Part shown: piece by piece, positions 27,361-36,201 of the stretch
Layout: the number at the start of each line of letters is the position of its first letter
Position numbering within the stretch: position 1 is the stretch's first letter
Assembly: GCA_029260395.1 (NCBI GenBank)
Contig: JAJDDJ010000001.1
Span: 62,001 to 126,000, forward strand
Length of the DNA stretch: 64,000 nucleotides
Reading direction: 5' to 3'
DNA from: Phycisphaerales bacterium
Lineage (GTDB): Bacteria; Planctomycetota; Phycisphaerae; Phycisphaerales; UBA1924
The notes under the pieces: generated by a model
The model's input: only the letters and a program-made list of their open reading frames with translations
Database searches by the model: none
Told to the model about the DNA's origin: nothing
Translations under genes and position numbers: made by a program

Positions 27361-28208
27361 CCCCCTCAACCCCCCCTTCCCCATCCACTCCCTCGCCTAA
27401 GCCAGCCGCGCCGCTCTCCCATCACGACCTCTACGAGTTGTGCGTCGTCAGCCCTGCGCACCTGGTGCCGCTGCTGATCGCGGTCCACGGCGGAGAAGGA
27501 GACCGCGCCCCTAAGCACCTCGCCGAGGACTTCGCGGGAACCGCGTGCCTGTGCAACCGCTGGGTGAGCGATGTGCCCGGCGGCACCTCCACGGGCATCG
27601 ATCTTGACACCAACGCTCTCCACTACCACCCGCCGATCGAGGGCGTGGCCAAAATCGTCGGCGATGTGCTGGAGGCCGCCGATCTCGAACAGCCCAAGGC
27701 CGACATCGTCCACGCCGGCAACTTCTCCATCGGCTACATGCACACACGGGCCGACCTCGTCCGCTACATGACCCTCGCCCGCAAGCGACTGGCCGAGGGC
27801 GGCGTGTTCCTCTGCGACACCTACGGCGGCGAGTCCACCTTCATCACCGGCACCGTTCACCGCGACCACCCCATCCCCGACGGCCCGCACAAGGGCAAGC
27901 GCGTCCGCTACACCTGGGAACAGCGAGACGCCGACCCGCTCACCGGCATGGTCACCAACGTGCTGCACTTTCGCATCGAGCATCGAGGCGTGATCGAAGA
28001 AGAATACTTCGACGCCTTCACCTACCGATGGCGGCTGTGGAGCGTGCCCGAGCTTCGTGATGCCATGCTCGAAGCCGGCTTTGCGCGCACGGATGTCTAC
28101 GCCAAGCTGCCAGACGCCGTCGATGGCGAGGGCAACGCGTACATCAACCCCGTGACCGACCCCGACGAGCTCGATGAGAGCTTCATCGTGCTGGTCGCGG
28201 GACGGTAG
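27357..28208 (+). CDS. Class I SAM-dependent methyltransferase
   Basis: A 283-residue protein starting at ATG 27357, inside the ATGA overlap with the permease stop. After a Pro/Ser-rich leader, EDFAGTACLCNRW (motif I region), TGIDLDTNAL (acidic end of beta 2) and GGVFLCDTYGG form a Rossmann methyltransferase core. The acceptor cannot be told. Its third position in the ABC exporter operon suggests a modification linked to export, but this may only be co-transcription. Confidence 0.85.
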   Translation: MTPSTPPSPSTPSPKPAAPLSHHDLYELCVVSPAHLVPLLIAVHGGEGDRAPKHLAEDFAGTACLCNRWVSDVPGGTSTGIDLDTNALHYHPPIEGVAKIVGDVLEAADLEQPKADIVHAGNFSIGYMHTRADLVRYMTLARKRLAEGGVFLCDTYGGESTFITGTVHRDHPIPDGPHKGKRVRYTWEQRDADPLTGMVTNVLHFRIEHRGVIEEEYFDAFTYRWRLWSVPELRDAMLEAGFARTDVYAKLPDAVDGEGNAYINPVTDPDELDESFIVLVAGR

Positions 28209-28230
28209 CCCGTCCGGTTATGCTCGCACG

Positions 28231-28698
28231 ATGGACCTGCCTCCACCCACCGGCACTCCGCCCCCCGGCAAGACGCCCCGCTGCGCGTTCTGCGGCTACG
28301 AGCTGACCGGGCTGCAAGTCCAGGGCTGCTGTCCAGAATGCAATGCCGAGATCTGGGGCAGCCGCAACGCGCCACAGTCCCAGGGCTTCGCGATCACCTC
28401 GATGGTCCTCGGCATCGTCTCGCTGGTGACGTGCTCGACCGGCTTTATCTGCATCATCACGGGCCCGTTCGCCCTATTGACCGCGATCCCCGGGCTCATC
28501 TTCGGGCACCTCGCCCTCAACAGAAAGCGGCACGCGGGCCGGGGGATGGCCATCGCCGGCCTCGTCATGAACTGGTTGGTCATGGGCGGGTTCTTGCTGT
28601 ACATGCTCTTCTTTGTCGGCATGATGGTCTCGTCCGGCGGCGGCAACTTCGCACCGGCTCCGGGCGGCGGCTTCACGCCTGCTCCGGCGGGGCCGTGA
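28231..28698 (+). CDS. Zinc-ribbon DUF4190 membrane protein, copy A
   Basis: A 155-residue protein. An N-terminal zinc ribbon (CAFCGYELTGLQ and CCPECN, residues about 16-40) is joined to a DUF4190-type two-helix membrane region (SMVLGIVSLVTCSTGFICII... and ...GMAIAGLVMNWLVMGGFLLY), with the FGHLALNRK loop between them. The C-terminus is Gly/Pro-rich. It is the first of three neighbouring genes with the same CxxCGYELTGL ribbon. Function unknown; the ribbon is probably cytoplasmic. Confidence 0.78.
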   Translation: MDLPPPTGTPPPGKTPRCAFCGYELTGLQVQGCCPECNAEIWGSRNAPQSQGFAITSMVLGIVSLVTCSTGFICIITGPFALLTAIPGLIFGHLALNRKRHAGRGMAIAGLVMNWLVMGGFLLYMLFFVGMMVSSGGGNFAPAPGGGFTPAPAGP

Positions 28699-28742
28699 GC
28701 GTGCAACGTCTGCGCCGCACTACCCAGTAACCTGACCGAACC

Positions 28743-28991
28743 ATGCCCACTCCCCCCACTCCCACCTGCGCGAAGTGCGGCTACGAACTCACAGGGCTCG
28801 GCGTTGATGACGTCTGCCCCGAGTGCGGACTTGAGATCAGTCGCACGATCGCCAAGGGGCGCCGAGGCCGAGAGTTTCTCGGAATCAACGCCACAACGGC
28901 GGGGTGGTGTGTCGTGATCGTCGCAGCGCACCTCATCGTTTGTACGGTCGGCTTGCTGTTGTACATGGGATGGGTGATGCTGAGTTTCTAG
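28743..28991 (+). CDS. Zinc-ribbon single-span membrane protein, copy B
   Basis: An 82-residue protein with the ribbon CAKCGYELTGLG...CPECG (residues about 9-33), a basic linker, and one C-terminal hydrophobic helix (CVVIVAAHLIVCTVGLLLY). Its first 33 codons are nearly identical at DNA level to those of the next gene, so the pair arose by recent duplication with different tails. No standard domain covers the C-terminal part. Confidence 0.7.
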   Translation: MPTPPTPTCAKCGYELTGLGVDDVCPECGLEISRTIAKGRRGREFLGINATTAGWCVVIVAAHLIVCTVGLLLYMGWVMLSF

Positions 28992-29064
28992 TGAGCAGCA
29001 CTACCGGCAGCGATCGGCGCGACCAAAGCAGTTCGCGGCACCCACTCCCAGTAAGCTGCGAGAC

Positions 29065-29514
29065 ATGCCCACTCCCACTACTCCCACCTGCTCGAAGTGC
29101 GGCTACGAACTCACAGGGCTCGGCGTTGATGACAACTGCCCCGAGTGCGGAACCGCTCGTTCATCACCTCAGAGCGAGCAACCCCTCTCGGGCTTTGCGG
29201 TCGCCTCGCAATTCACCGGGGGACTTGCGATCTTGCTGGCTCTAGTTGGGATTGTCTTAACGCATACAGGTACCGGTGCCAGTGCCGTAATAGTGGTGTT
29301 TGCGTTCGGGATAGCGATTCTGATGGCTTTGGTCGGGATCGTCACAGGTCATACCGCCCGCGCGCAGGTACGACGCGGAATCCGGGGCGGACGCACGGCA
29401 AGGCTCGCCATCACCGGCCTGATACAGAGCTACCTAGCTGTCATACTGGGTCTCGCCCCACCGATCCTCGTCGTGCTCGCGATCTTCATCATCAGCAATA
29501 CCCGAGGCCCCTGA
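29065..29514 (+). CDS. Zinc-ribbon DUF4190-like membrane protein, copy C
   Basis: A 149-residue protein with ribbon CSKCGYELTGLG...CPECG (residues about 9-33), then three hydrophobic helices and the internal GHTARAQVRRG loop, the position where DUF4190 proteins carry GHxAL. The DNA around its start copies that of copy B. Slightly lower GC in the membrane region than its neighbours. Confidence 0.72.
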   Translation: MPTPTTPTCSKCGYELTGLGVDDNCPECGTARSSPQSEQPLSGFAVASQFTGGLAILLALVGIVLTHTGTGASAVIVVFAFGIAILMALVGIVTGHTARAQVRRGIRGGRTARLAITGLIQSYLAVILGLAPPILVVLAIFIISNTRGP

Positions 29515-29523
29515 TAGTGCTCG

Positions 29524-30015
29524 ATGGCATGCGGGTTCACGCCCGCCCCGACTGGGTCGTGCGACGCTTCATATGGGCCGCCCATGCTTCAATTGGGTCG
29601 ATCGGCTGTTCCATCCGGCGACTCTGGTGCATCATCCGATGCCTCTGATGCTCTATCAGGCCAGCCTGAGGCACCATCAGATGCCTCTGACGCTCTGTCA
29701 GGCCAACCGGATGCTCCGTCCGGTGGACCTGATGCTCTATCAGGTCAGCCGGATGCTCTGTCAGGTCAACCGAATGCTCTATCCGGTGCCCCTGATGCTC
29801 CATCGGATCGACCGATAGCTCCATCCGGGTTGCCTCGCGTCCGCTCTGCCTCACGGCCTTTTCCCGACGGTGCCAACGGGGGGTTACCGGCCCACCAATC
29901 ACGACTCGGACACTCTTTTCATCAAGATTGGTGTTTGTGGCCGGCTCGCCGCGCGGTATTCTGTGCATCGCAGGCAGAGGACAGGCGGTACCTCTGCCGG
30001 TGGAGCGCGGAGTAG
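29524..30015 (+). CDS. Doubtful ORF containing heptapeptide repeats
   Basis: An open frame of 163 residues beginning 9 bp after copy C. Its central part repeats a seven-residue unit (DALSGQP and variants EAPSDAS, DAPSGGP, NALSGAP) encoded by the 21-bp array at 29605-29835. Because the unit length is a multiple of three and holds no stop, several frames are open through it on both strands, so openness is not evidence of coding. No good ribosome binding site is visible. It may be a repeat-rich linker protein or simply non-coding minisatellite. Confidence 0.25.
   Translation: MACGFTPAPTGSCDASYGPPMLQLGRSAVPSGDSGASSDASDALSGQPEAPSDASDALSGQPDAPSGGPDALSGQPDALSGQPNALSGAPDAPSDRPIAPSGLPRVRSASRPFPDGANGGLPAHQSRLGHSFHQDWCLWPARRAVFCASQAEDRRYLCRWSAE
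29605..29835. repeat. 21-bp tandem repeat array, about 11 units
   Basis: Eleven consecutive degenerate 21-bp units with the core GATGCTCTATCAGG followed by a variable 7 bases (TCAGCCG, CCAGCCT, TGGACCT). Units 3, 5, 7 and 8 are most alike. The array lies between the zinc-ribbon genes and the promoter region of the beta-helix protein gene. Confidence 0.85.
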
Positions 30016-30064
30016 GCACCACCCCAGAAACCCCAAACCGCCCCCTTTTTCGGAGAGATCGCTC

Positions 30065-32479
30065 ATGAAGCTTCCCAATCGCGCTGTTCTTCTGTCCCTG
30101 GCTGCCGGCGGGCTGTGCACCCAGGCCGCGCTGGCAGCGGATATCAACGTCCCGGCGGACTTCGCCACGATCCAGGCCGCGATCAACGCCGCCGCGCCCG
30201 CGGGCGACAACATCATCGTCGCGCCCGGCACCTACGCCGAGAGCCTCGACTTTCTAGGCAAGTCCATCGCTCTGTCCAGCTCCGGCGGAAGCGGCTCGAC
30301 CACCATCAACGGCTCGGGCGGCCTCTTTTCGGCCGTGACCATCATCGGCTCGGGCGTCGACACCTCCATCTCCGGGTTCACCATCATCGCCGGCCCCGGC
30401 CAGATCGACCCCTTCGACCTGCTCTCCACCAGCGGCGGCGGCCTGTTCGTCCGGGACTCGGTCGTTGACATCGACGAGTGCATCATCCGCGACGGCACCA
30501 CCACCGGTCGCGGCGGCGGCGCGCACTTCATCGACTCTACCGTCACCGTCACCAGCTCCCAGTTCAACAACAACACCGCCGATCCCCTCAACCTGGCCGG
30601 CGCACGCGGCGGCGGTGTCGCGATCTCGGGCATCAACATCACGCCCAACGTCACGTTCTCGAACACCACCTTCTCGAACAACTCCACGGGCCACACCGGC
30701 GGCGGCGTCTCGGTGGTCTCGGCCTCGGCCGACTTCGACACCTGCGCGTTCACCAGCAACAACGCCGACAGCGACGGCGGCGCCATCCAGGTGCTCGCGG
30801 CCGACATCAGCGTCAACGGCTGCACCTTCACGGGCAACACGTCCGCCGAGGGCGGGGCGGTGCACTTCAACACCGACGGCACCGGCTCGATCACCAACTC
30901 CGACTTCGATGGCAACTCCGCGACCTCGGCTGCCGCCCGCGGCGGCGCGGTCTACGCCCTCGGCACCGCCTTCACCGACCCGCTGGGTGAGATCATCATC
31001 AGCGACTGCACGTTCACCAACAACGCCGCGGGCGACCTCGCAGGCCGAGCCGGCGCGATGTACCTGACGCAGGGCGCTACCACGGGCCCGTCGGTCGCGA
31101 ACGTCTCCAACTGCGACTTTGATTCCAACTCTGCCACCGAGCACGGCGGCGCGGTCTACATCCTCAACACGCAGAACATCACCTTCGATACCTGCACCTT
31201 CAACGCCAACACGGCCGACGTCGACGGCGGCGCGGTCTACTTCTCCTCCGGCGGCGGCGGCCTCTTCACCGGCTGCACCTTCACCAGCAACACCGCCGAT
31301 GACGACGGCGGTGCGATCTGCACCCTCCGCGGCGTGGCCACCATCGAGAACTCCACGTTCGACGGCAACTCGTCCTCCGATGACGGAGGCAACATCGGCT
31401 CCTTCTCGTCCACCGCCGGCCCCAGCGAGATGGTCTTCACCAACGTCAGCATCCTCAACGGGTTCTGCATCGACGGCGGAGGCGGGCTCTACAACCTGCG
31501 CGGCATCCTCACCCTGGACGGCTGCACCATCAGCGGCAACGAGTCCATTCGCTCCGTTGGTGTAGGTGTCTTTGCCTCTACCTCCGGCCCCTCCACTGTC
31601 ACTATCACCAATACCACCATCAGCGGAAACACCGCCCAGCAAGAAGGCGCTGGCCTTCGCGTCAGCGGCACCAACACCGTGGTCAACGCTGACCGCGTGA
31701 TCATCGATGGCAACGACTCGGCGTTCGAGTCTGGCGGTATCTCCGCCACCGGCGGCACGCTCAACCTCACCAACTCGCTCGTGACCAACAACACGGGCGC
31801 CGTGTTCGGCGGATCCGCTGTCAGCATCAGCGGAACGGCGATCGTCAACATCACCAACTCCACGCTCTACGGCAACATCAACCCCGATGCCTCAGCCGCT
31901 GTCTCCCTCGACGGCACACTCGATGTCGCCAACTCCATCTTCTGGAACAACGACGGTGCCACCTTCACTGACCTTGTCATGGCCACCGTCTCGCACTCCA
32001 TCATCGAGGGCGGCTTCGCGGGCACCAACAACCTCAACACCGACCCCCTGCTCACCTCGCCCGGCACCGGTGACTACACCCTCTCGGCTTCCTCCCCCGC
32101 GATCGACGCGGGCGACAACGCCCCCATCGCGGCGTTCACCCTCGACCTCGCGGGCGATGCTCGCAGGCTCGATGACCCCGCCACGGCCGATACCGGCACC
32201 GGCGGTGCCCCGCTCGTCGACATGGGCGCGTACGAGTTCCAGCCCACCGCCTTGCCCTGCCCCGGCGACATTGCCGACGACTTCGGCTTCCTCGGCGGCG
32301 ACGGCATGGTCAGCTTCGGCGACTTCCTCGCACTGCTCGGTCTCATCGGCCCCTGCCCCGGCGGCATACCCGGCTGCACCGGTGACATCGCCGACGACTT
32401 CGGCTTCCTCGGCGGCGACGGCATGGTCAGCTTCGGTGACTTCCTCGCCCTGCTCGGTCTCATCGGGCCCTGCCCGTAA
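30065..32479 (+). CDS. Exported parallel beta-helix protein with dockerin-like C-terminus
   Basis: An 804-residue secreted protein. The signal peptide is MKLPNRAVLLSLAAGGLCTQ up to ALAA, followed by DINVPADFATIQAAIN, the usual opening of right-handed beta-helix proteins. Residues about 80-690 are PbH1-type repeats rich in Asn/Gly/Ser/Thr with many NNTA, GGA and TFTNN turns, as in chlamydial Pmp and pectate-lyase-like folds. The end has two 39-residue dockerin-like modules. GGAGAG lies 9 bases before the ATG. Probably a surface or extracellular protein with an adhesion or polysaccharide role. No catalytic residues could be assigned. Confidence 0.88.
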   Translation: MKLPNRAVLLSLAAGGLCTQAALAADINVPADFATIQAAINAAAPAGDNIIVAPGTYAESLDFLGKSIALSSSGGSGSTTINGSGGLFSAVTIIGSGVDTSISGFTIIAGPGQIDPFDLLSTSGGGLFVRDSVVDIDECIIRDGTTTGRGGGAHFIDSTVTVTSSQFNNNTADPLNLAGARGGGVAISGINITPNVTFSNTTFSNNSTGHTGGGVSVVSASADFDTCAFTSNNADSDGGAIQVLAADISVNGCTFTGNTSAEGGAVHFNTDGTGSITNSDFDGNSATSAAARGGAVYALGTAFTDPLGEIIISDCTFTNNAAGDLAGRAGAMYLTQGATTGPSVANVSNCDFDSNSATEHGGAVYILNTQNITFDTCTFNANTADVDGGAVYFSSGGGGLFTGCTFTSNTADDDGGAICTLRGVATIENSTFDGNSSSDDGGNIGSFSSTAGPSEMVFTNVSILNGFCIDGGGGLYNLRGILTLDGCTISGNESIRSVGVGVFASTSGPSTVTITNTTISGNTAQQEGAGLRVSGTNTVVNADRVIIDGNDSAFESGGISATGGTLNLTNSLVTNNTGAVFGGSAVSISGTAIVNITNSTLYGNINPDASAAVSLDGTLDVANSIFWNNDGATFTDLVMATVSHSIIEGGFAGTNNLNTDPLLTSPGTGDYTLSASSPAIDAGDNAPIAAFTLDLAGDARRLDDPATADTGTGGAPLVDMGAYEFQPTALPCPGDIADDFGFLGGDGMVSFGDFLALLGLIGPCPGGIPGCTGDIADDFGFLGGDGMVSFGDFLALLGLIGPCP
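32264..32476 (+). repeat. Two dockerin-like modules, 117-bp period
   Basis: Two in-frame copies of a 39-codon unit (GDIADDFGFLGGDGMVSFGD then FLALLGLIGPCPGGIPGCT); the second lacks the linker. The loop DGMVSFGD aligns with the second half of a dockerin EF-hand loop. The same unit ends the genes at 40682, 41670 and 43775. Confidence 0.85.
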
Positions 32480-32506
32480 CACGGCAGACACGTTGTGCTA
32501 ACACGC

Positions 32507-32539
32507 AGAGCCCCGGCCCCCTTGGGTCGGGGCTCTTTC
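32507..32539 (+). terminator. Intrinsic terminator of the beta-helix gene
   Basis: Stem AGAGCCCC (32507-32514) pairs with GGGGCTCT (32529-32536), followed by TT, 28 bp after the stop codon. Confidence 0.8.
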
Positions 32540-32571
32540 ACGCGCACAACCGCATTGATCTCGTACCAACG

Positions 32572-32596
32572 AAAAAGCCCCCGCCGAGCGGGGGCC
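32572..32596 (-). terminator. Intrinsic terminator of the TPR-like gene
   Basis: On the minus strand GCCCCC and GGGGGC (32577-32582 with 32590-32595) form a stem followed by CTTTTT, about 50 bp after the stop of the gene at 32643-33638. Confidence 0.75.
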
Positions 32597-32642
32597 GAGA
32601 GAGAGCATCGTTCGAGCAGCACGCGGAGTGCTGGCTTGTGTC

Positions 32643-33638
32643 CTATCGATCAGTCGCGTGGTACCAGGAGTCCACCACCCGGCTGTTCATGCCAAACCGA
32701 GCGGCCTCGCCGATCGCCTCGCGTGCGCCTTGGCGGTCGCCCGCGGACTGGCGCAGCACCGCTAAAGCCAACCAACCTCGGGCCGAGGACTGCCGGTGGG
32801 CCGTCCGCTGAGCGTCCTCGATCAGTTGACCCAGACGCGCTCCTACAAGTATCCGGTCGTCAAACACCCGCACAGCGAGCGTTGGCTCCTCCTCGTACGC
32901 CCTTTCGAGCAGCCGAAGGCCGTCGTTCACATGGTCGGTTTCGAGGTACACAATCGCTAGGCCCCGCCGAGCCGCCGCCACGTTGCTGCGGTGCGAGATC
33001 GACTGCTCGTACAGCCGGATCGCCGTGTGCCAGTCGCCCGCGGCGTGCGCACGTTCGGCGTCCTCGATCAGGCTCCGCGCATCGCGTCCGTAGTTTGAAT
33101 CATCGCGGCCGTACCGGTACGGGTCGTCGCGCTGAACCACCACGGTCCGCTCTACCACCTGCGGCTGCACGTAGACCCGCTGCTGCACGACTGGAGGCGG
33201 GCACGGAGCGATGGTGTTGACGTATACCGGTGTGCGTGACTGATACCTCGAGGCGTAGCCCGGCGTGATAACCGAATACCCAGTCGAAGGCAGCACCGTG
33301 GTGTGCCGGTAGTAGGTGTTGCTGCGGTAGTTCCGCGTCCCGATGCCATGGGACGAGAAGAAGCCCGGCTTGCTGTACGTGCGCACGCCACTGTGACCAG
33401 ACGAGTGGCCCCGGTCGTAGACAACCGTGCCGTGATGGCCCGAAATGGTGCGGTACCCTGGGCGGTCGTAATGGTGGTAGCCGTCGTGGTAGCCAGCGCC
33501 GATGGAGATGCTGACTTGGCCCGAAGCCGGGGCCGCGATGCCCGCCGCCGCGATCACGCCTAGCGCGATCAACGTTGCCCGTGCCACCCCGCCTCGACGC
33601 GAAGTGCGTTCATCCGAGTGCTTGCTGGTTGCCGACAT
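32643..33638 (-). CDS. Exported Tyr/His/Arg-rich protein with TPR-like C-terminus
   Basis: 331 residues. A twin-Arg-containing basic N-terminus (SRRGG) leads into the hydrophobic ATLIALGVIAAAGIAAPASG and a likely cleavage after ASG. Residues about 45-185 are low-complexity, rich in Tyr, His, Ser, Arg and Gln (HDGYHHYDRPGY, RQYxR-like blocks, VYVQPQVVERTVVVQ). Residues about 195-325 hold TPR-like helices (AERAHAAGDWHTAIRLYEQS, GLAIVYLETDHVNDGLRLLE). GGAG precedes the ATG by 8 bases. Possibly an envelope protein; role unknown. Confidence 0.75.
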   Translation of the reverse strand: MSATSKHSDERTSRRGGVARATLIALGVIAAAGIAAPASGQVSISIGAGYHDGYHHYDRPGYRTISGHHGTVVYDRGHSSGHSGVRTYSKPGFFSSHGIGTRNYRSNTYYRHTTVLPSTGYSVITPGYASRYQSRTPVYVNTIAPCPPPVVQQRVYVQPQVVERTVVVQRDDPYRYGRDDSNYGRDARSLIEDAERAHAAGDWHTAIRLYEQSISHRSNVAAARRGLAIVYLETDHVNDGLRLLERAYEEEPTLAVRVFDDRILVGARLGQLIEDAQRTAHRQSSARGWLALAVLRQSAGDRQGAREAIGEAARFGMNSRVVDSWYHATDR

Positions 33639-33861
33639 GGCCCGACTCCTGTTCTGTTCTTGGTGCCCCCGGGCCGCTGTGCGCCCGGCCAGACTGTTTC
33701 AATCAACTGTTTATACAACACCAAGCGGCCCGCGATTCCAGGAAAACCACCCGTTCTTACGGCTCTGGGCTGATTTCAGCCCTCACACCCCGAACAACCC
33801 TGCGGATTGTGGCCCAGCCAAGGGCCTCCGCCGCCCGCCCGAGCCCGGTATCGTGCCCGCC

Positions 33862-34533
33862 ATGCCATTCCTCCCTGCTCGCTCGGCCCATCGTATCTTC
33901 CCTCCCGCGATCCTCGCAGTCGCCTTGGCCGCTGGCACCCTCCCCGGCTGCTCGCGCTCGCTCGGGCTGGTCGGTCCCTCGGGCGGAAGCCTCCGCGCCA
34001 CCAGCCAGACCACCGGCAACACCCTCAGCCCGAGCCTCACCACCATCGCGTACATCGATCGCGGCAAGGGCGAGGCCGATGTCTACCTCACCGACCTTAC
34101 CCCCGCTCAACTGGGTGAAGACACCCCGATCGACGAGCTTGCCGGCTCGGTCGTCCACATCAAGCTCTTCCTCAAGCCCAACGCGGGCCAGACCCCCATC
34201 GAGCAGACCGCCACCTCCGCGGTCGTTCGCCATCTCGTGCTCGCCAACGGCGCGATCGGCATCTACGGCGGCGGCGGATTCGTCTTCCAGCGCGGCAAGG
34301 CAGGCGACCGCGCCGTCGGAGGCTCGCTCGCCGATGCTTCCATGAAGCTCGTGCGCTCGACGCCCGACTTTGCCGACCAGCTCGGCGCAGCGCTGCTCAG
34401 CGGTAGCTTCAGCGCGCGCCTCGATTCCGAGACCGCCGAGTCCATCGAGGCTTTGCTTATCGATGCCGAGAGCTACACGCAGCGAGTAGAGCCAGTCTTC
34501 GCGGAGACCGCCCACGCGGGCAACGGGCCGTAG
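33862..34533 (+). CDS. Putative lipoprotein
   Basis: A 223-residue protein with a signal sequence (AILAVALAAGTLPGC) whose Cys near residue 30 fits a lipobox. The body contains TIAYIDRGKGEADVYLTDL and a Gly-rich GIYGGGGFVFQRG, and a helical C-terminus. No family recognised. The codons from 33862 are the first with signal-peptide character; open frame continues upstream to 33502 across the promoter area of the divergent gene. Confidence 0.7.
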   Translation: MPFLPARSAHRIFPPAILAVALAAGTLPGCSRSLGLVGPSGGSLRATSQTTGNTLSPSLTTIAYIDRGKGEADVYLTDLTPAQLGEDTPIDELAGSVVHIKLFLKPNAGQTPIEQTATSAVVRHLVLANGAIGIYGGGGFVFQRGKAGDRAVGGSLADASMKLVRSTPDFADQLGAALLSGSFSARLDSETAESIEALLIDAESYTQRVEPVFAETAHAGNGP

Positions 34534-34642
34534 ACACCTAGAGGCATGCCCACGCCACGATCCTGAGGGGCGCTGTGGGGCTGTCACGAGTAGCGAACCC
34601 GACAGCGGGCGGTCCTCTCAGAAGTCACCCACCATCGCCGTC

Positions 34643-36013
34643 TCAATATCGGCGACCGTAATTATCCTTGCGGTCACGGAGCTCGTACAACTTCAGCCGC
34701 ATCGCACCGACCCGCGCACTTGATGGCTGGCTGTTGTTCTGCTCGTCGGGGAACCACACGTTCGTAATCTCGTTATCCGACTCGTTGGGCTCGTGCTTCG
34801 TGTTGATATAGGCATACCCCGTGATCCAAGTATGATCCCGAGTCCGCAGCCGAAAGCCATAGTGGTTGTGATGGGCTTCGCACCAAAACCGAGGCCGATC
34901 ACCGCTCTCCAACAAGTACTTGAACTTGGCGAGCGAGTGATCGACGGCACTGGACCAAGGAGCGTTGACGAACGCGTCCCAATGAGCCTTGACCCGCTCA
35001 TAAGTAGCCCGCGAGTCGAGCGGCTTCGGGGTGAGCGGATAGATCGGCTCGGCACTCGTCAACTCCCTGAGTTGCCGGCAGAGCCACGCTACGGCGGGGT
35101 TCTCGTCGTGGGCCTCGTCGATACAGAGCGGCTCGCTCTTGGAAGCTAAACCAGCGAATGCGCGGTCTACAAGTTCCCAGAGCTCCAAGCATCTCGGATT
35201 GTGGCTGTGGTCGTCGAACCGAGGTTTCTCGCCCTCGGTGAGTAGCAAAGAGCCGGTAGACCTGATAGCAATCGGTGATGCGTCGTGGGGCGTTTCCGGC
35301 TTACTTGCGTTGGCAGATGAAACCGCCCATCGCAGTTCCGCGGGCACGATCGCCTCGGAGTAACGAGCCCCAGCCGCGGAGAATCGCAACTCAGCGAGGT
35401 TGTCTTCTGACAACCATGACCGGTCACCATTACGATGCCACCGCCGCTTGAGATCGCAGCCAACCAGTTTGCCCTCGTCGTTGCCAATCGGAACGACATC
35501 CATGTACTCCCCGGCAACATCGCGCGACCAGAAGTCGTGCTCTGACTCAATCACTGTCGCGGCGCTGAAATCAGCGCTCCCTAACGCCTTGATGGTTGAA
35601 TCGAGCGAGGAAACAAACTCCTCGTAGAACTCATCGTGCTCCAGTCCACCGAATTGGGACCAGCTGCGTGTCTCAGATTCCAGTTCACTCAAGTACTGCT
35701 TACCCCACGCGGCGGATTCGATCCTCTGCCGGGCTTCGGATCGCCTTTTTTCCTTCTTGCCGCGGAGTTGTTCGAGCTGCTCGGCGAGATGCTTCTCTTG
35801 TTGTTGAAGCGATGAAGTGTCCAAGCCCTTGCCAGCAGATTTGGAGGAAGCGAGCACGCCGCGGACGTGTTCGAGTTGTTCTTCTAGTGACTCAGCCGCA
35901 GCATCCGAATCGCCGGGGTCAGTGGGCTCGCCGATCGCCTCCTTGAGTTCCGCGACACAACGCTGTATGAACTCTTGCACGTCGATTCGTTCAAGCTTGG
36001 TATCTGTGCTCAT
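34643..36013 (-). CDS. Unrecognised protein with N-terminal coiled coil
   Basis: 456 residues. Residues about 35-95 are a Glu/Gln/Leu/Lys coiled coil (SLEEQLEHVRGVL, QQQEKHLAEQLEQLRGKKEK). The rest is a Trp-, His- and Asp-rich globular region with HNHYGFRLRTRDHTWITGY near the C-terminus. I cannot name a family. Codon use has more A/T third positions than the neighbours, and the upstream region around 36020-36090 is AT-rich, both signs of recent acquisition. GAGGAG lies before the ATG. Flanked by a lipoprotein gene and an amidohydrolase gene with no sign of an operon. Confidence 0.75.
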   Translation of the reverse strand: MSTDTKLERIDVQEFIQRCVAELKEAIGEPTDPGDSDAAAESLEEQLEHVRGVLASSKSAGKGLDTSSLQQQEKHLAEQLEQLRGKKEKRRSEARQRIESAAWGKQYLSELESETRSWSQFGGLEHDEFYEEFVSSLDSTIKALGSADFSAATVIESEHDFWSRDVAGEYMDVVPIGNDEGKLVGCDLKRRWHRNGDRSWLSEDNLAELRFSAAGARYSEAIVPAELRWAVSSANASKPETPHDASPIAIRSTGSLLLTEGEKPRFDDHSHNPRCLELWELVDRAFAGLASKSEPLCIDEAHDENPAVAWLCRQLRELTSAEPIYPLTPKPLDSRATYERVKAHWDAFVNAPWSSAVDHSLAKFKYLLESGDRPRFWCEAHHNHYGFRLRTRDHTWITGYAYINTKHEPNESDNEITNVWFPDEQNNSQPSSARVGAMRLKLYELRDRKDNYGRRY

Positions 36014-36201
36014 AGCGAAGGCTCCTCTTATGTCCGTGTAGAGGTTACTTAGAATTCGGCAACCGATGCAATAGGAACGAGGGTAGAATTAGTAACAATA
36101 TGAGCCCGCAGCCTGAGCAAGGGCAAGACCTCGCTCAAGTTGTCAACAGAGTCGATAGGTTGCAGAAGCGGTCCCGTGCCCTCGCTCGCGAGTCGGGATC
36201 G

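Noticed and set aside
25252-27384. 710-residue open frame antisense to the ABC exporter operon
   Set aside because: Low-complexity Asp/Glu/Arg/His composition typical of antisense frames in high-GC genes; the sense strand encodes a clear ABC ATPase and permease.
29537-30022. Minus-strand frame through the 21-bp repeat array
   Set aside because: Open only because the repeat has no stop in any frame; no start signal.
30254-31642. 462-residue open frame antisense to the beta-helix gene
   Set aside because: Composition mirrors the repeat codons of the sense gene; no start signal or motif.
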